From assembly GCA_043101635.1 (NCBI GenBank), contig JBICIE010000086.1:1-11015 (forward strand): 11,015 nucleotides of DNA, read 5' to 3'. Both the position numbers and the translations under genes were made by a program. Positions 1 to 6,492 of this stretch are shown here, piece after piece. The notes beneath the pieces were generated by a model that had not been told where the DNA came from, searched no databases, and saw nothing but the letters and a program-made list of their open reading frames with translations. The stretch is from CAYMJK01 sp043101635. Lineage in GTDB: Bacteria > Planctomycetota > Phycisphaerae > Phycisphaerales > UBA1924. The number at the start of each line of letters is the position of its first letter. The first letter of the stretch is position 1.

Positions 1-462
1 GATGGAGTTGAAGCTGAATTCGATGTGGGCGCCGATCTGGTCCTTCTTGTTGATGAAGCAGATGCGGGGGCCGCGGTAGCGGTCGGCGTGGCGCCAGACG
101 GTCTCGGCCTGGGCCTCGACGCCCTCCTTGCCGTCGAAGACGGCGACGGCGCCGTCCAGCACGCGCAGAGAGCGCTCCACTTCGATGGTGAAGTCCACGT
201 GGCCCGGCGTGTCGATCAGGTTGATCTTGTAGTCCACGCCGTTGCGCACCCAGGGGCAGGTGGTGGCGGCGGACTGGATGGTGATGCCGCGCTCCTGCTC
301 TTCCTGCAGGAAGTCCATGGTGGCGGTGCCCTCGTGGACCTCGCCCATCTTGTAGTTCTTGCCGGTGTAGAACAGGATGCGCTCGGTGACGGTGGTCTTC
401 CCGGCGTCGATGTGGGCGCAGATCCCGATGTTCCGGACGTGGCTGAGTGGATGGGAAGGCAT
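1..462 (-). CDS. fusA: Elongation factor G, N-terminal part (runs off left edge)
   Basis: This is the first 154 codons of a translational GTPase that moves tRNA and mRNA through the ribosome after peptide bond formation. The G-domain motifs are visible in order: P-loop AHIDAGKT at residues 16-23, switch I RGIT at 58-61, DTPGH at 84-88, and the guanine-specificity motif NKKD at 138-141. Most bacterial EF-G proteins have NKMD followed by a GAD triplet; here it reads NKKDQIGAH, so this copy is somewhat divergent, although the NKxD consensus is kept. The ATG at 462 is chosen because it gives the usual short tail before the conserved NIGI strand. Only a weak ribosome binding site (GAAGAG) precedes it. 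The upstream neighbour is a glycan gene, not rpsG or rpsL, so this may be a paralogue outside the str operon. The family call is very sure; canonical versus paralogue is open because the rest is missing. Confidence 0.95.
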   Translation of the reverse strand, partial: MPSHPLSHVRNIGICAHIDAGKTTVTERILFYTGKNYKMGEVHEGTATMDFLQEEQERGITIQSAATTCPWVRNGVDYKINLIDTPGHVDFTIEVERSLRVLDGAVAVFDGKEGVEAQAETVWRHADRYRGPRICFINKKDQIGAHIEFSFNSI

Positions 463-491
463 GGCTGGGCTCTTCAGGGTTGCAGGGTGAT

Positions 492-506
492 CCGCCCGGA
501 GGGCGG
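492..506 (-). promoter_or_regulatory. Short perfect hairpin in fusA 5' leader
   Basis: CCGCCC (492-497) and GGGCGG (501-506) form a perfect 6-bp stem with a 3-base loop. On the minus strand it ends about 29 bases before the fusA start codon, so it would lie in the mRNA leader if transcription starts upstream of it. No U-rich tract follows it, so a simple intrinsic terminator is unlikely. Its function is not known. Confidence 0.35.
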
Positions 507-524
507 CGTGACTTACATATCGGC

Positions 525-546
525 GCCGGAGTTCACTCGCTCCGGC
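525..546 (-). promoter_or_regulatory. GC-rich 7-bp palindrome upstream of fusA
   Basis: GCCGGAG (525-531) is the exact reverse complement of CTCCGGC (540-546), with an 8-base loop. The arms are short and GC-rich, and no run of T follows on either strand. It may be part of a terminator for the upstream glycan operon, a leader structure for fusA, or a dispersed palindrome. Its GAGCG...CTC core resembles the hairpin at 10796-10815, which hints at a repeated family, but two examples are too few to tell. Confidence 0.3.
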
Positions 547-751
547 TCAATTCCTCGTGGTCAACAGCATCCGGCGGGGGCCGGAAATTGCGTGTTCCGA
601 TGCGCTGACTCGTGCAACGGCCGCCTTGAAGCGGGGGCCGCAGGCGAACTCAGGGGCAGGCGGGCGGAGCGGCTGTGTCCATCTGCATGGGCCTCCCGGG
701 CCTCCTCTGACGCTCACACAAGGCCCCACTGGCCACTGGATGCTAGGCGGG

Positions 752-778
752 GCCGGGTTCCCGTCAAGGCGACCCGGC
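752..778 (-). terminator. Possible weak terminator hairpin spanning the stop codon
   Basis: GCCGGGT (752-758) pairs perfectly with ACCCGGC (772-778) around a 13-base loop that contains the stop codon of the O-antigen ligase-like gene. It is placed as expected for the 3' end of the glycan operon. The downstream minus-strand sequence is C-rich, not T-rich, so it does not fit a classical intrinsic terminator. The role is inferred from position only. Confidence 0.25.
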
Positions 779-3118
779 GACGCGGGTGGCCCTTTCACGC
801 TGAGAATCGGTCAGGCCGGCGCCCTCCGGATCGAGCCTGGAAAGCTCATCCAGGCGCAACGTCTGCTTCGCCCAGCGTCGAGCCTCGGATTCGTTGCGGG
901 CGTCGTCATAAGCCGTCATGAGCCTGAAGGCCAGTGCGGCGTTGTGCGGGTTCAGCTCGGCGGCCCGCTCCAGGGCGGCGATCGCTCCTTGCCGCAGGCC
1001 GGCGTCGGACAGCGCGTCGGCGGCCCGGTCGCGCACGACCGCGAGCCACGACCAGGCCGACGCGGTGTCGGCGGCCTCGGCGCCGGCCCTGGCGGCCGCT
1101 TCCGCAGCAATGGCTGCGGCGGCGGCCTCTTGAGTCTCGCCGAGGGCCCGGCGGGTGATCGCCAGGCCCATGAGCGTCTGGCTGAGCGCCCGCTGGGTCG
1201 CCTCGTGGGGCGCGCCCAGGGCCGCCGCGGCAGCCTGGAGGCGGCGCGCGGCCTCGGCAGCCTGCTGGCGGTGCAGGAGATGGAACTGGTCCTCCAGTTC
1301 GGCGGTGTCGCGGGCCGGCGGCAGGCCGACGGCGTTGCCGAGGGCGGTCAGCGCGGCGTCGGCGGCCCCGATCGACTGCTGCTGAAGGGCCTCATCGACC
1401 CGGGCGGTCAACTGCGCCGCGGCGTAGGCGGCGCGGCCGGCGCCGACCACGTGGCGCTCCCAGCGCCAGACCGGGACCAGCAGGGCGCCGAAGATCAGCG
1501 CCAGGGCGCCGACGCCGGCCGGGCCCGCGAGGGCGACCCGGCTCGAGACGACCGGCCGATCCGGGGTGACCGCGGCGACGCCGAGCAGGGCGAGCGTCAG
1601 GCAGGCCGAGGCCTGGAAGGTCCCGCCCATGTCGATCATGCACTGCGCCGCGGCGGCGAGGGCGCCAGCCGCAGCGGCAAGGCTCAGGCCGCCGGCGGCG
1701 CGCGCGACGATCACCACGCCCCAGGCCACACCAATCCAGCCGAGCAGGCCAACCACGCGGACCAGGGCGAGTTCGGGCGTCATCGCGGGCTGCTCAAGCC
1801 AGGCGCCGATCAGCGTGGGGCCGGCGCAGGCGAGCAGGACGAACCAGAGGTCGGGCCTGGCTGGCGGGGGCTCTTCGCTGGCGCCGCCGGATGCGGCCAG
1901 GAGGCGGCCAGCCCGCCAGACGCCCGCGAGCCAGAGGGCGCCCCACGCGAGCCCCCCGACGCCGAGGGTGGCGGCGAAGGCCAGCAGCAGGTTGTGCGGC
2001 AACGAGATATCTTCGGGGCTGACCGGGGGCTTGCGCAGCTGATACGCCGCCTGAAAACCGCTCGGGCCGACTCCGGCGATCGGGTCCTCGGCGAAGATCA
2101 GGGTCGCGGTTCGAAAGTAGAACCAGCGGAAAAGGAGGCTCAACTCGCCGATCCGCATGCCGATCGCAGCGCGAACGAGCACCGCGCCGACGCCGGCAGC
2201 GACCAGTGCGAGGGCGAGCGGCCCGCCGAATCTGGAGAGCCCGGCGCGGCGGGTGGCGATTGCGCCCGCGCCAAGGGCGGCAAGACCGAGCAGGGAGGCA
2301 AGCAGTCCGCCGCGGGAGTGCGTCATGAACAGGCCGGCGGCCCCGGCCAGGGCGCCGAGGGCGACGACGCCGGGCCATCCTGCCGCGAGGGCCGGGCGGG
2401 GGCCGCGGGTGGCGCGCAGGCCGGCGGCGGCGAGGCCAAGCAGAGCGACGGTCAGCCCGGCGAGGACGGTGGCGTGGACGTTGGTCAGCCCGAACCAGCC
2501 GCTGGCCTCGCGCTGGCGAAGGCGGCGTTCAAAGGCGCGGGCCATCGGGGAGTCTTCGGTCCAGCCGCGGGACTCGAGAAAGGCCTGACGATTGGCGTTG
2601 AAGTTGGCGACGGTGCGGTCGTGCTCGACGGTGTATTCGAGAAGGCTGCGGGCGACGAGGAGGGCGACGAGGCCGAGGATGACGCCGGCGGCCAGCCGCC
2701 TGGTGGAGGCGTCACGCGAGGCGTGGGCGAGCGCGACGGCGCCGGTCATCGCGGCAAGCCAGGTCGCCCCGATCCGGAGTTGGTCGAGCGCCGGTCCGGG
2801 CAGCGCGTGCCAGAGGACGGCGCCGGCGCCGGCGAACAGGGCCGCCAGCATCCACCACGCGATGCGCCGGCCGGCCCGGACCTCGGCCCAGAGGGCCAGC
2901 GTGGCGCCGACGAGCGTCAACACATCCATCAGCAGCATGCCCGCGGGGCCGGGTCCGGTCAGCGGGATCGCCAGCGGGCTGAACGGATCGCTGTCGAACC
3001 AGGGCATGATCTCGGGCGTCACCGTGGCGCGCAGCGCCGCCAGCGCGACGATCATCCCGACGCCAAGACGACGCGCGAGGTTCGAGAGCGCCTCGGAAGC
3101 GGGAGCGTAATCGCTCAT
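764..3118 (-). CDS. O-antigen ligase/polymerase-like membrane protein with C-terminal TPR-like tail
   Basis: This 784-residue protein belongs to the Wzy/WaaL superfamily, which polymerises lipid-linked glycans or transfers them to an acceptor at the outer face of the inner membrane. Roughly a dozen hydrophobic segments span residues 15-550. Family landmarks are THSRGG at 266-271, the AEDPIAGVGPSGF stretch at 343-355, and LPHNLLL...LGVGG at 373-389, whose histidine (375) begins the usual periplasmic-loop/helix signature. After the last membrane segment (about 532-550) comes an alanine-rich helical region. A TPR-like unit around 687-757 includes AIAALERAAELNPHNAALA. The ATG at 3118 overlaps the TGA of the upstream transferase gene (ATGA), indicating translational coupling. 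Polymerase, lipid A-type ligase and protein O-glycosylase cannot be separated from sequence alone. The superfamily call is strong; the substrate is unknown. Confidence 0.85.
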   Translation of the reverse strand: MSDYAPASEALSNLARRLGVGMIVALAALRATVTPEIMPWFDSDPFSPLAIPLTGPGPAGMLLMDVLTLVGATLALWAEVRAGRRIAWWMLAALFAGAGAVLWHALPGPALDQLRIGATWLAAMTGAVALAHASRDASTRRLAAGVILGLVALLVARSLLEYTVEHDRTVANFNANRQAFLESRGWTEDSPMARAFERRLRQREASGWFGLTNVHATVLAGLTVALLGLAAAGLRATRGPRPALAAGWPGVVALGALAGAAGLFMTHSRGGLLASLLGLAALGAGAIATRRAGLSRFGGPLALALVAAGVGAVLVRAAIGMRIGELSLLFRWFYFRTATLIFAEDPIAGVGPSGFQAAYQLRKPPVSPEDISLPHNLLLAFAATLGVGGLAWGALWLAGVWRAGRLLAASGGASEEPPPARPDLWFVLLACAGPTLIGAWLEQPAMTPELALVRVVGLLGWIGVAWGVVIVARAAGGLSLAAAAGALAAAAQCMIDMGGTFQASACLTLALLGVAAVTPDRPVVSSRVALAGPAGVGALALIFGALLVPVWRWERHVVGAGRAAYAAAQLTARVDEALQQQSIGAADAALTALGNAVGLPPARDTAELEDQFHLLHRQQAAEAARRLQAAAAALGAPHEATQRALSQTLMGLAITRRALGETQEAAAAAIAAEAAARAGAEAADTASAWSWLAVVRDRAADALSDAGLRQGAIAALERAAELNPHNAALAFRLMTAYDDARNESEARRWAKQTLRLDELSRLDPEGAGLTDSQRERATRVAGSP

Positions 3119-4233
3119 GACTCCTTCCTGCGGGAGGGCAGCGTGAACTCCAGCAGCGCCACCAGCCCGAGCGTGAGGACGACCTGGACGCCGACCAGAC
3201 CGGCCTGCCAGGGGGCCAGTTTGCCGAGCAGGATGGCGGAGATGCCGAGGGTGGCGGCGAAGATCCAGAGCGTGAAGACGGCGCGCCGCTTCGACATGCC
3301 GCGCTGCACGAGCCTGTGGGAGACGTGCTGAAGGTCGCCGACGAATGGCGAGCGGCCCTGGCTGATGCGGATGGTCACGACGGTGATGAAGTCGTACAGG
3401 GGCACGGCGAGCGTGATCACCGGCATGAAGACGGCGTAGGGCGTGCCGGCGTCGGTGGAGTAGTAGGTGGTGCGCACGGTGAGGAAGCCGAGCAGGAAAC
3501 CGAGCACGAGCGAGCCGCTGTCACCCATGAAGACGCGCGCCGGCGGCACGTTGAAGGGCAGGAACCCGGCGAGGGCGCCGGCCAGCATCGCCAGCGTGGC
3601 GGCGACGAACCACTGGCCCTGGATCATGGCGGCGATCAGGAAGAGGCCGGAGGCAATGAGCCCGACGCCGCCGGCGAGGCCATCCATGTTGTCCAGGAAG
3701 TTCATCGCGTTGGTGATGACGACGATCCAGAGGATGGCCAGCAGGGTGCTCAGCCAGGGTCCGCCGACATGCTCGTCAAGCAGGGTCAACAGCCCGGTTC
3801 CCTCGGAGACCAGCACGACGGCGCTGGCGCAGGCGATCATCACGGCAAGCTTGACCCAGGGCCCCATCGGGCGGCGATCGTCGATCAGGCCAACGACGTG
3901 CAGGGCCAGCGTCGCGGCCAGGACGGTCCATGCGGCGGCGGCGACCGAGCGGGCGCCATCGAGGTAGTCGGCGACCTGCGGGGCCACGCGGGCGATCTGC
4001 TCGTTGCTCAGAACTGCCAGCAGCGCCAGCCCGGCGGCGAGCGGAACCGCCACGCCGGCGAACACGCCGACGCCTCCCGTGTTGGGGACTTTGCGGGCCG
4101 CGTCCTTGACCTGCCCGGCGACGCCCGGGGTGTCGTGGGCGCCGAGGCGGCGGCCGAGCGTCATCGCCAGCGCCGTCATCGGCAGCGAGACCGCCATCGA
4201 CACCAGCACGAGCAGGAAGGTCAGCCAGGGCAC
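3115..4233 (-). CDS. MraY/WecA-family polyprenyl-phosphate sugar-1-phosphate transferase
   Basis: This is a glycosyltransferase family 4 membrane enzyme of 372 residues. It moves a sugar-1-phosphate from a UDP-sugar onto undecaprenyl phosphate, the committed step of many surface glycans. Visible signatures are GLIDD at 115-119 (catalytic aspartates 118-119), NAMNFLDNMDGLAGG at 175-189, FMGDSGS at 235-241, and GRSPFVGDLQHVSHRL at 293-308. WecA relatives usually end the last motif with HIHH; here it is HVSH. The eleven or so hydrophobic helices and the length fit WecA/TagO better than MraY. The start is a GTG at 4233, seven bases after the stop of the upstream gene. No good Shine-Dalgarno is seen, so expression may depend on coupling. 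The context (a Wzy/WaaL-like gene overlapping downstream) supports initiation of a lipid-linked surface polysaccharide. The actual sugar is unknown. Confidence 0.9.
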   Translation of the reverse strand: MPWLTFLLVLVSMAVSLPMTALAMTLGRRLGAHDTPGVAGQVKDAARKVPNTGGVGVFAGVAVPLAAGLALLAVLSNEQIARVAPQVADYLDGARSVAAAAWTVLAATLALHVVGLIDDRRPMGPWVKLAVMIACASAVVLVSEGTGLLTLLDEHVGGPWLSTLLAILWIVVITNAMNFLDNMDGLAGGVGLIASGLFLIAAMIQGQWFVAATLAMLAGALAGFLPFNVPPARVFMGDSGSLVLGFLLGFLTVRTTYYSTDAGTPYAVFMPVITLAVPLYDFITVVTIRISQGRSPFVGDLQHVSHRLVQRGMSKRRAVFTLWIFAATLGISAILLGKLAPWQAGLVGVQVVLTLGLVALLEFTLPSRRKES

Positions 4234-4240
4234 GGGCCGA

Positions 4241-4981
4241 TTATTGAGGGCCGGCCGCCTCCCGGCGGAGCGGCGCCAGCCGGGACAGCCCGATGGGCCA
4301 GATGACCCACAGGGTGACGAAGACGGCTTCGACGATCAGGCTGAGCCAGACGATGCGCAGCGGCCATGGCCCCAGGCGCTGGATGATGGTGTCATGCTCG
4401 GGGTCGGCGTTGCCGACGTACCCGTAATTGAGACCGAACGGCACATTGACTGCCAGCATGAGGCCCAGATAGGCGATCGTGATGATGTTGACGAGCCCGA
4501 GATCGCGCAGGGTGGGACGGAAGCGGTCGACGAGCACGACATAGAAGCCGATGCCGACGATCTGGGTGTGCTGGATCCAGAAGAGCCAGTACTCCATCTG
4601 CCCGGCGCCCTGCTGGAGCGTCGGCGTGATGAAGGCCTGACTCGACAGGCCCAGTCCCCAGAAGTAGGCGAGATTGCGCGCAAGGCGGGAGGGCGACAGC
4701 AGCGCCACGGCGCCGATCCAGACGGTCAGATCGCACAGGTGCAGCGGGAGGCTGACGGCGGGGTCGAAGTTGGCGGGCATGGCCCACCACGCGACGGTCA
4801 CGATCTGCGCGATGATGACGCTCACGCCCCACATGCGTCGCCAGGCGATTTCCTTCGGCGTCGAGCGCCACCGGCGGCCGATGGCGATGAAAGCGACCAT
4901 CGCGGCCGTCGTCACGGCGAGCACCAGCGCGTGTTGAATCGAGAACGGTTGGAACTCTTCGAGCCAGCCGGCGGCCGGCAT
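4241..4981 (-). CDS. TIGR02206/YwaF-like integral membrane protein
   Basis: This 246-residue protein has about seven hydrophobic helices and matches the TIGR02206 (TP0381/YwaF-like) family by recognisable motifs. These are LPLHLCDL at 78-85, an FWGLGLSSQAFITP segment at 107-120, a histidine in FWIQHTQIV at 134-142, and NYGYVG at 185-190 followed by LGPWP at 203-207. The histidine-bearing LHLCDL helix is the most conserved feature I know for the family. Its biochemical function is not established to my knowledge. It starts 3 bases after the lipoprotein stop, and its own stop lies 7 bases before the GTG of the sugar-1-phosphate transferase, so it is embedded in the glycan operon. A role as a membrane enzyme or lipid-handling partner of that pathway is inference only. 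Confidence 0.85.
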   Translation of the reverse strand: MPAAGWLEEFQPFSIQHALVLAVTTAAMVAFIAIGRRWRSTPKEIAWRRMWGVSVIIAQIVTVAWWAMPANFDPAVSLPLHLCDLTVWIGAVALLSPSRLARNLAYFWGLGLSSQAFITPTLQQGAGQMEYWLFWIQHTQIVGIGFYVVLVDRFRPTLRDLGLVNIITIAYLGLMLAVNVPFGLNYGYVGNADPEHDTIIQRLGPWPLRIVWLSLIVEAVFVTLWVIWPIGLSRLAPLRREAAGPQ

Positions 4982-4984
4982 GGC

Positions 4985-6370
4985 TCAGGCGCCGCCCTCG
5001 GTCGTCTCCTCGGGCGGCATCTGATCCTCGGGCTCGGTGTCATCGACGGGCTCGAGCATGCCGGCGTCCTGCAGACGGCCCCGGAGGCCGTCGATGGCGC
5101 TGGAGAGGGCGCTGATCAGCTCTTCGGGAGCGCGGGCCATCTCAAAGTCCGACTGGGCTGACTCGTGCAGTTCCATCGCCATGCGAAGCTGCGCGTACCC
5201 ATCGTCAGTGAGGCGCTCGGCGTTGGCGGCCAGGGTGCGCGCGCTGGCCATGGGCGGCTGGGCGGCGGCGAGGTCGGCGAGCAGGGCGCCGGCGCTGAGG
5301 AGGTGATCGGCCAGGGCCAGGCGCAGCGCCGCCGCGCTCTGTCGGGCCTTGCCGGAGGCCATGCGAGCCGTCTGACGCGCGTGCTGGGAAGCGCTCGATG
5401 CGCTGGAGGCGGAGCGCTCGTAGCCCTCAGCGGCCTCGACGGCGGCGCTCTGGACAGCCCGGGTCGTCTCGATCAGTTGCGAGGTGAGCTGGTCAAGCTC
5501 ACTCTCGTACTGGGCCGCCTGCTCGCGGGCGGTGCGGGCCTCTGCGGCCCTGGCCTGAGCCCTGGCGCCGACGGCCTGGCGGGCAGCGCCGAGGGAGGCT
5601 TCTCTTGCCAGCAGGCCCTCGATCCGGACGCCGATCTGGGCCGCCTCGGGCTGCAGCCGCTCGGCCTCGGCTTCGAGCGTTGCGGCCTGAACCTCGTGGG
5701 CGTCTGCCTGACGGCCGATGCGGGCGGCGTCGGCGATGATCTCGGCGGCGGTGATGTCATCGACGCCGAGGGCCTGATTGCGCATGTCGGCCTCGGCGGC
5801 GCGCAGGGCGCGGGCCTCCTCGAGCTGGTCGGTCGCCTCGCCGCGGAGGGAGGTGATCTTCGAGCCCAGCATCGCGGCCTGCTCGCGTGCCGACTCCAGT
5901 TCGGCCTGGGTGGCGCGGATGGCCGCGTCGATCTCGGCAATCTCGGGGGCGGGATCGTGCGCGGCGAGGGCCGCGGCAGAGCCGGTGGCGGCGCCGCGCT
6001 CGATGGACACGGTGCGGATCTGGGCGGTGAGCCCGGAGGCGGTGTGCAACTGGCGGATGGCCTCGGCGGCCTGCTGCTCGGCCATGCCAGCCTCTGCGCT
6101 GGCGATCATGAGCCAGGCGCCGGCCATCTGGCCGGGGGTGGCGTCGCGCGAGCCGGTGATGGCGCGCAGCGTCTGGGAGACCTCGCGGAAGGTGGTCGCC
6201 CGCAGTTCAGGGCGCGAGAGGGCGCCGCCGGGGGCGACGGCTTCGAGCTTGAGCGTGGCTTCATCCAGCGCGGTCTGAACGGGATCCGGCCGGTCGCAGC
6301 CTGCCAGCGCGGCCAGAGCCGCCAGCGCGAGAATCGCGGTTGCTCGACGGGGCCTGAGTCTTGGCGCCAT
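4985..6370 (-). CDS. Coiled-coil lipoprotein of unknown function
   Basis: The 461-residue product has a basic N-terminus, a hydrophobic alanine/leucine stretch (about 10-21) and a lipobox L-A-G-C ending at Cys25. It is therefore predicted to be lipid-anchored and exported. Asp follows the cysteine; in proteobacteria that favours inner-membrane retention, but the rule may not apply here. Most of residues 140-320 is rich in Ala, Glu, Gln and Arg with heptad-like spacing, suggesting a long coiled coil. Another helical region covers 330-430, and the tail (442-459) is acidic. No enzymatic motif is visible. The ATG at 6370 is backed by a GGAG six bases upstream. The gene sits 3 bases before the TIGR02206 gene, so it leads the glycan cluster. 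A scaffold, periplasmic spacer or polysaccharide co-polymerase-like helper is possible but not shown. Confidence 0.8.
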   Translation of the reverse strand: MAPRLRPRRATAILALAALAALAGCDRPDPVQTALDEATLKLEAVAPGGALSRPELRATTFREVSQTLRAITGSRDATPGQMAGAWLMIASAEAGMAEQQAAEAIRQLHTASGLTAQIRTVSIERGAATGSAAALAAHDPAPEIAEIDAAIRATQAELESAREQAAMLGSKITSLRGEATDQLEEARALRAAEADMRNQALGVDDITAAEIIADAARIGRQADAHEVQAATLEAEAERLQPEAAQIGVRIEGLLAREASLGAARQAVGARAQARAAEARTAREQAAQYESELDQLTSQLIETTRAVQSAAVEAAEGYERSASSASSASQHARQTARMASGKARQSAAALRLALADHLLSAGALLADLAAAQPPMASARTLAANAERLTDDGYAQLRMAMELHESAQSDFEMARAPEELISALSSAIDGLRGRLQDAGMLEPVDDTEPEDQMPPEETTEGGA

Positions 6371-6492
6371 GCGTCACTCCAAAGCTCAACGCGGGATTGG
6401 TCGCCTGTCCGGTTCGCCGCCCCCTCGGGCGTGGTTCCGGACTGGCCCGGCCGTGACTGTAGCCGGAGTCGGGGTCGGCCGTTCGGGGAACA
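6371..6492. other. Intergenic gap before the lipoprotein gene
   Basis: These 122 bases separate the CX4CHG protein gene from the lipoprotein gene. The only feature I can support is the Shine-Dalgarno at 6377-6380. No clear hairpin terminator or consensus promoter is visible, so the two genes may be co-transcribed or separated by a promoter I cannot recognise. Confidence 0.4.
6377..6380 (-). promoter_or_regulatory. Shine-Dalgarno for the lipoprotein gene
   Basis: GGAG lies six bases upstream of the ATG at 6370 on the minus strand. The spacing is good, and this supports that start, which also gives a complete lipoprotein signal peptide. Confidence 0.6.

Larger units (their letters stand above)
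463..763. other. Intergenic region between glycan gene and fusA
   Basis: These 301 bases separate the stop of the O-antigen ligase-like gene from the fusA start. No open frame has convincing coding character; a minus-strand 83-codon frame here overlaps the upstream gene and is proline- and arginine-rich shadow sequence. The region holds two short GC-rich palindromes near fusA (492-506 and 525-546). It also has a tandem 7-mer CCACTGG at 726-732 and 733-739, and an 8-mer direct repeat GGGCCTCC at 689-696 and 698-705. A fusA promoter is expected here, but I cannot point to a good -35/-10 pair. Confidence 0.6.

Noticed and set aside
547..798. 83-codon minus-strand frame between the glycan gene and fusA
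   Set aside because: It overlaps the end of the ligase-like gene in another frame, has a Pro/Gly/Arg-rich composition, and has no ribosome binding site or recognisable motif.
25..921. 298-codon plus-strand frame over fusA
   Set aside because: It is the antisense shadow of EF-G, whose GTPase motifs are unmistakable on the minus strand.
557..3331. 924-codon open frame on the plus strand
   Set aside because: It lies antisense to the ligase-like gene, is dominated by Gly, Ala, Arg and Asp/Glu without domain motifs, and arises from the scarcity of stop codons at this GC content. The minus-strand protein has clear family motifs.
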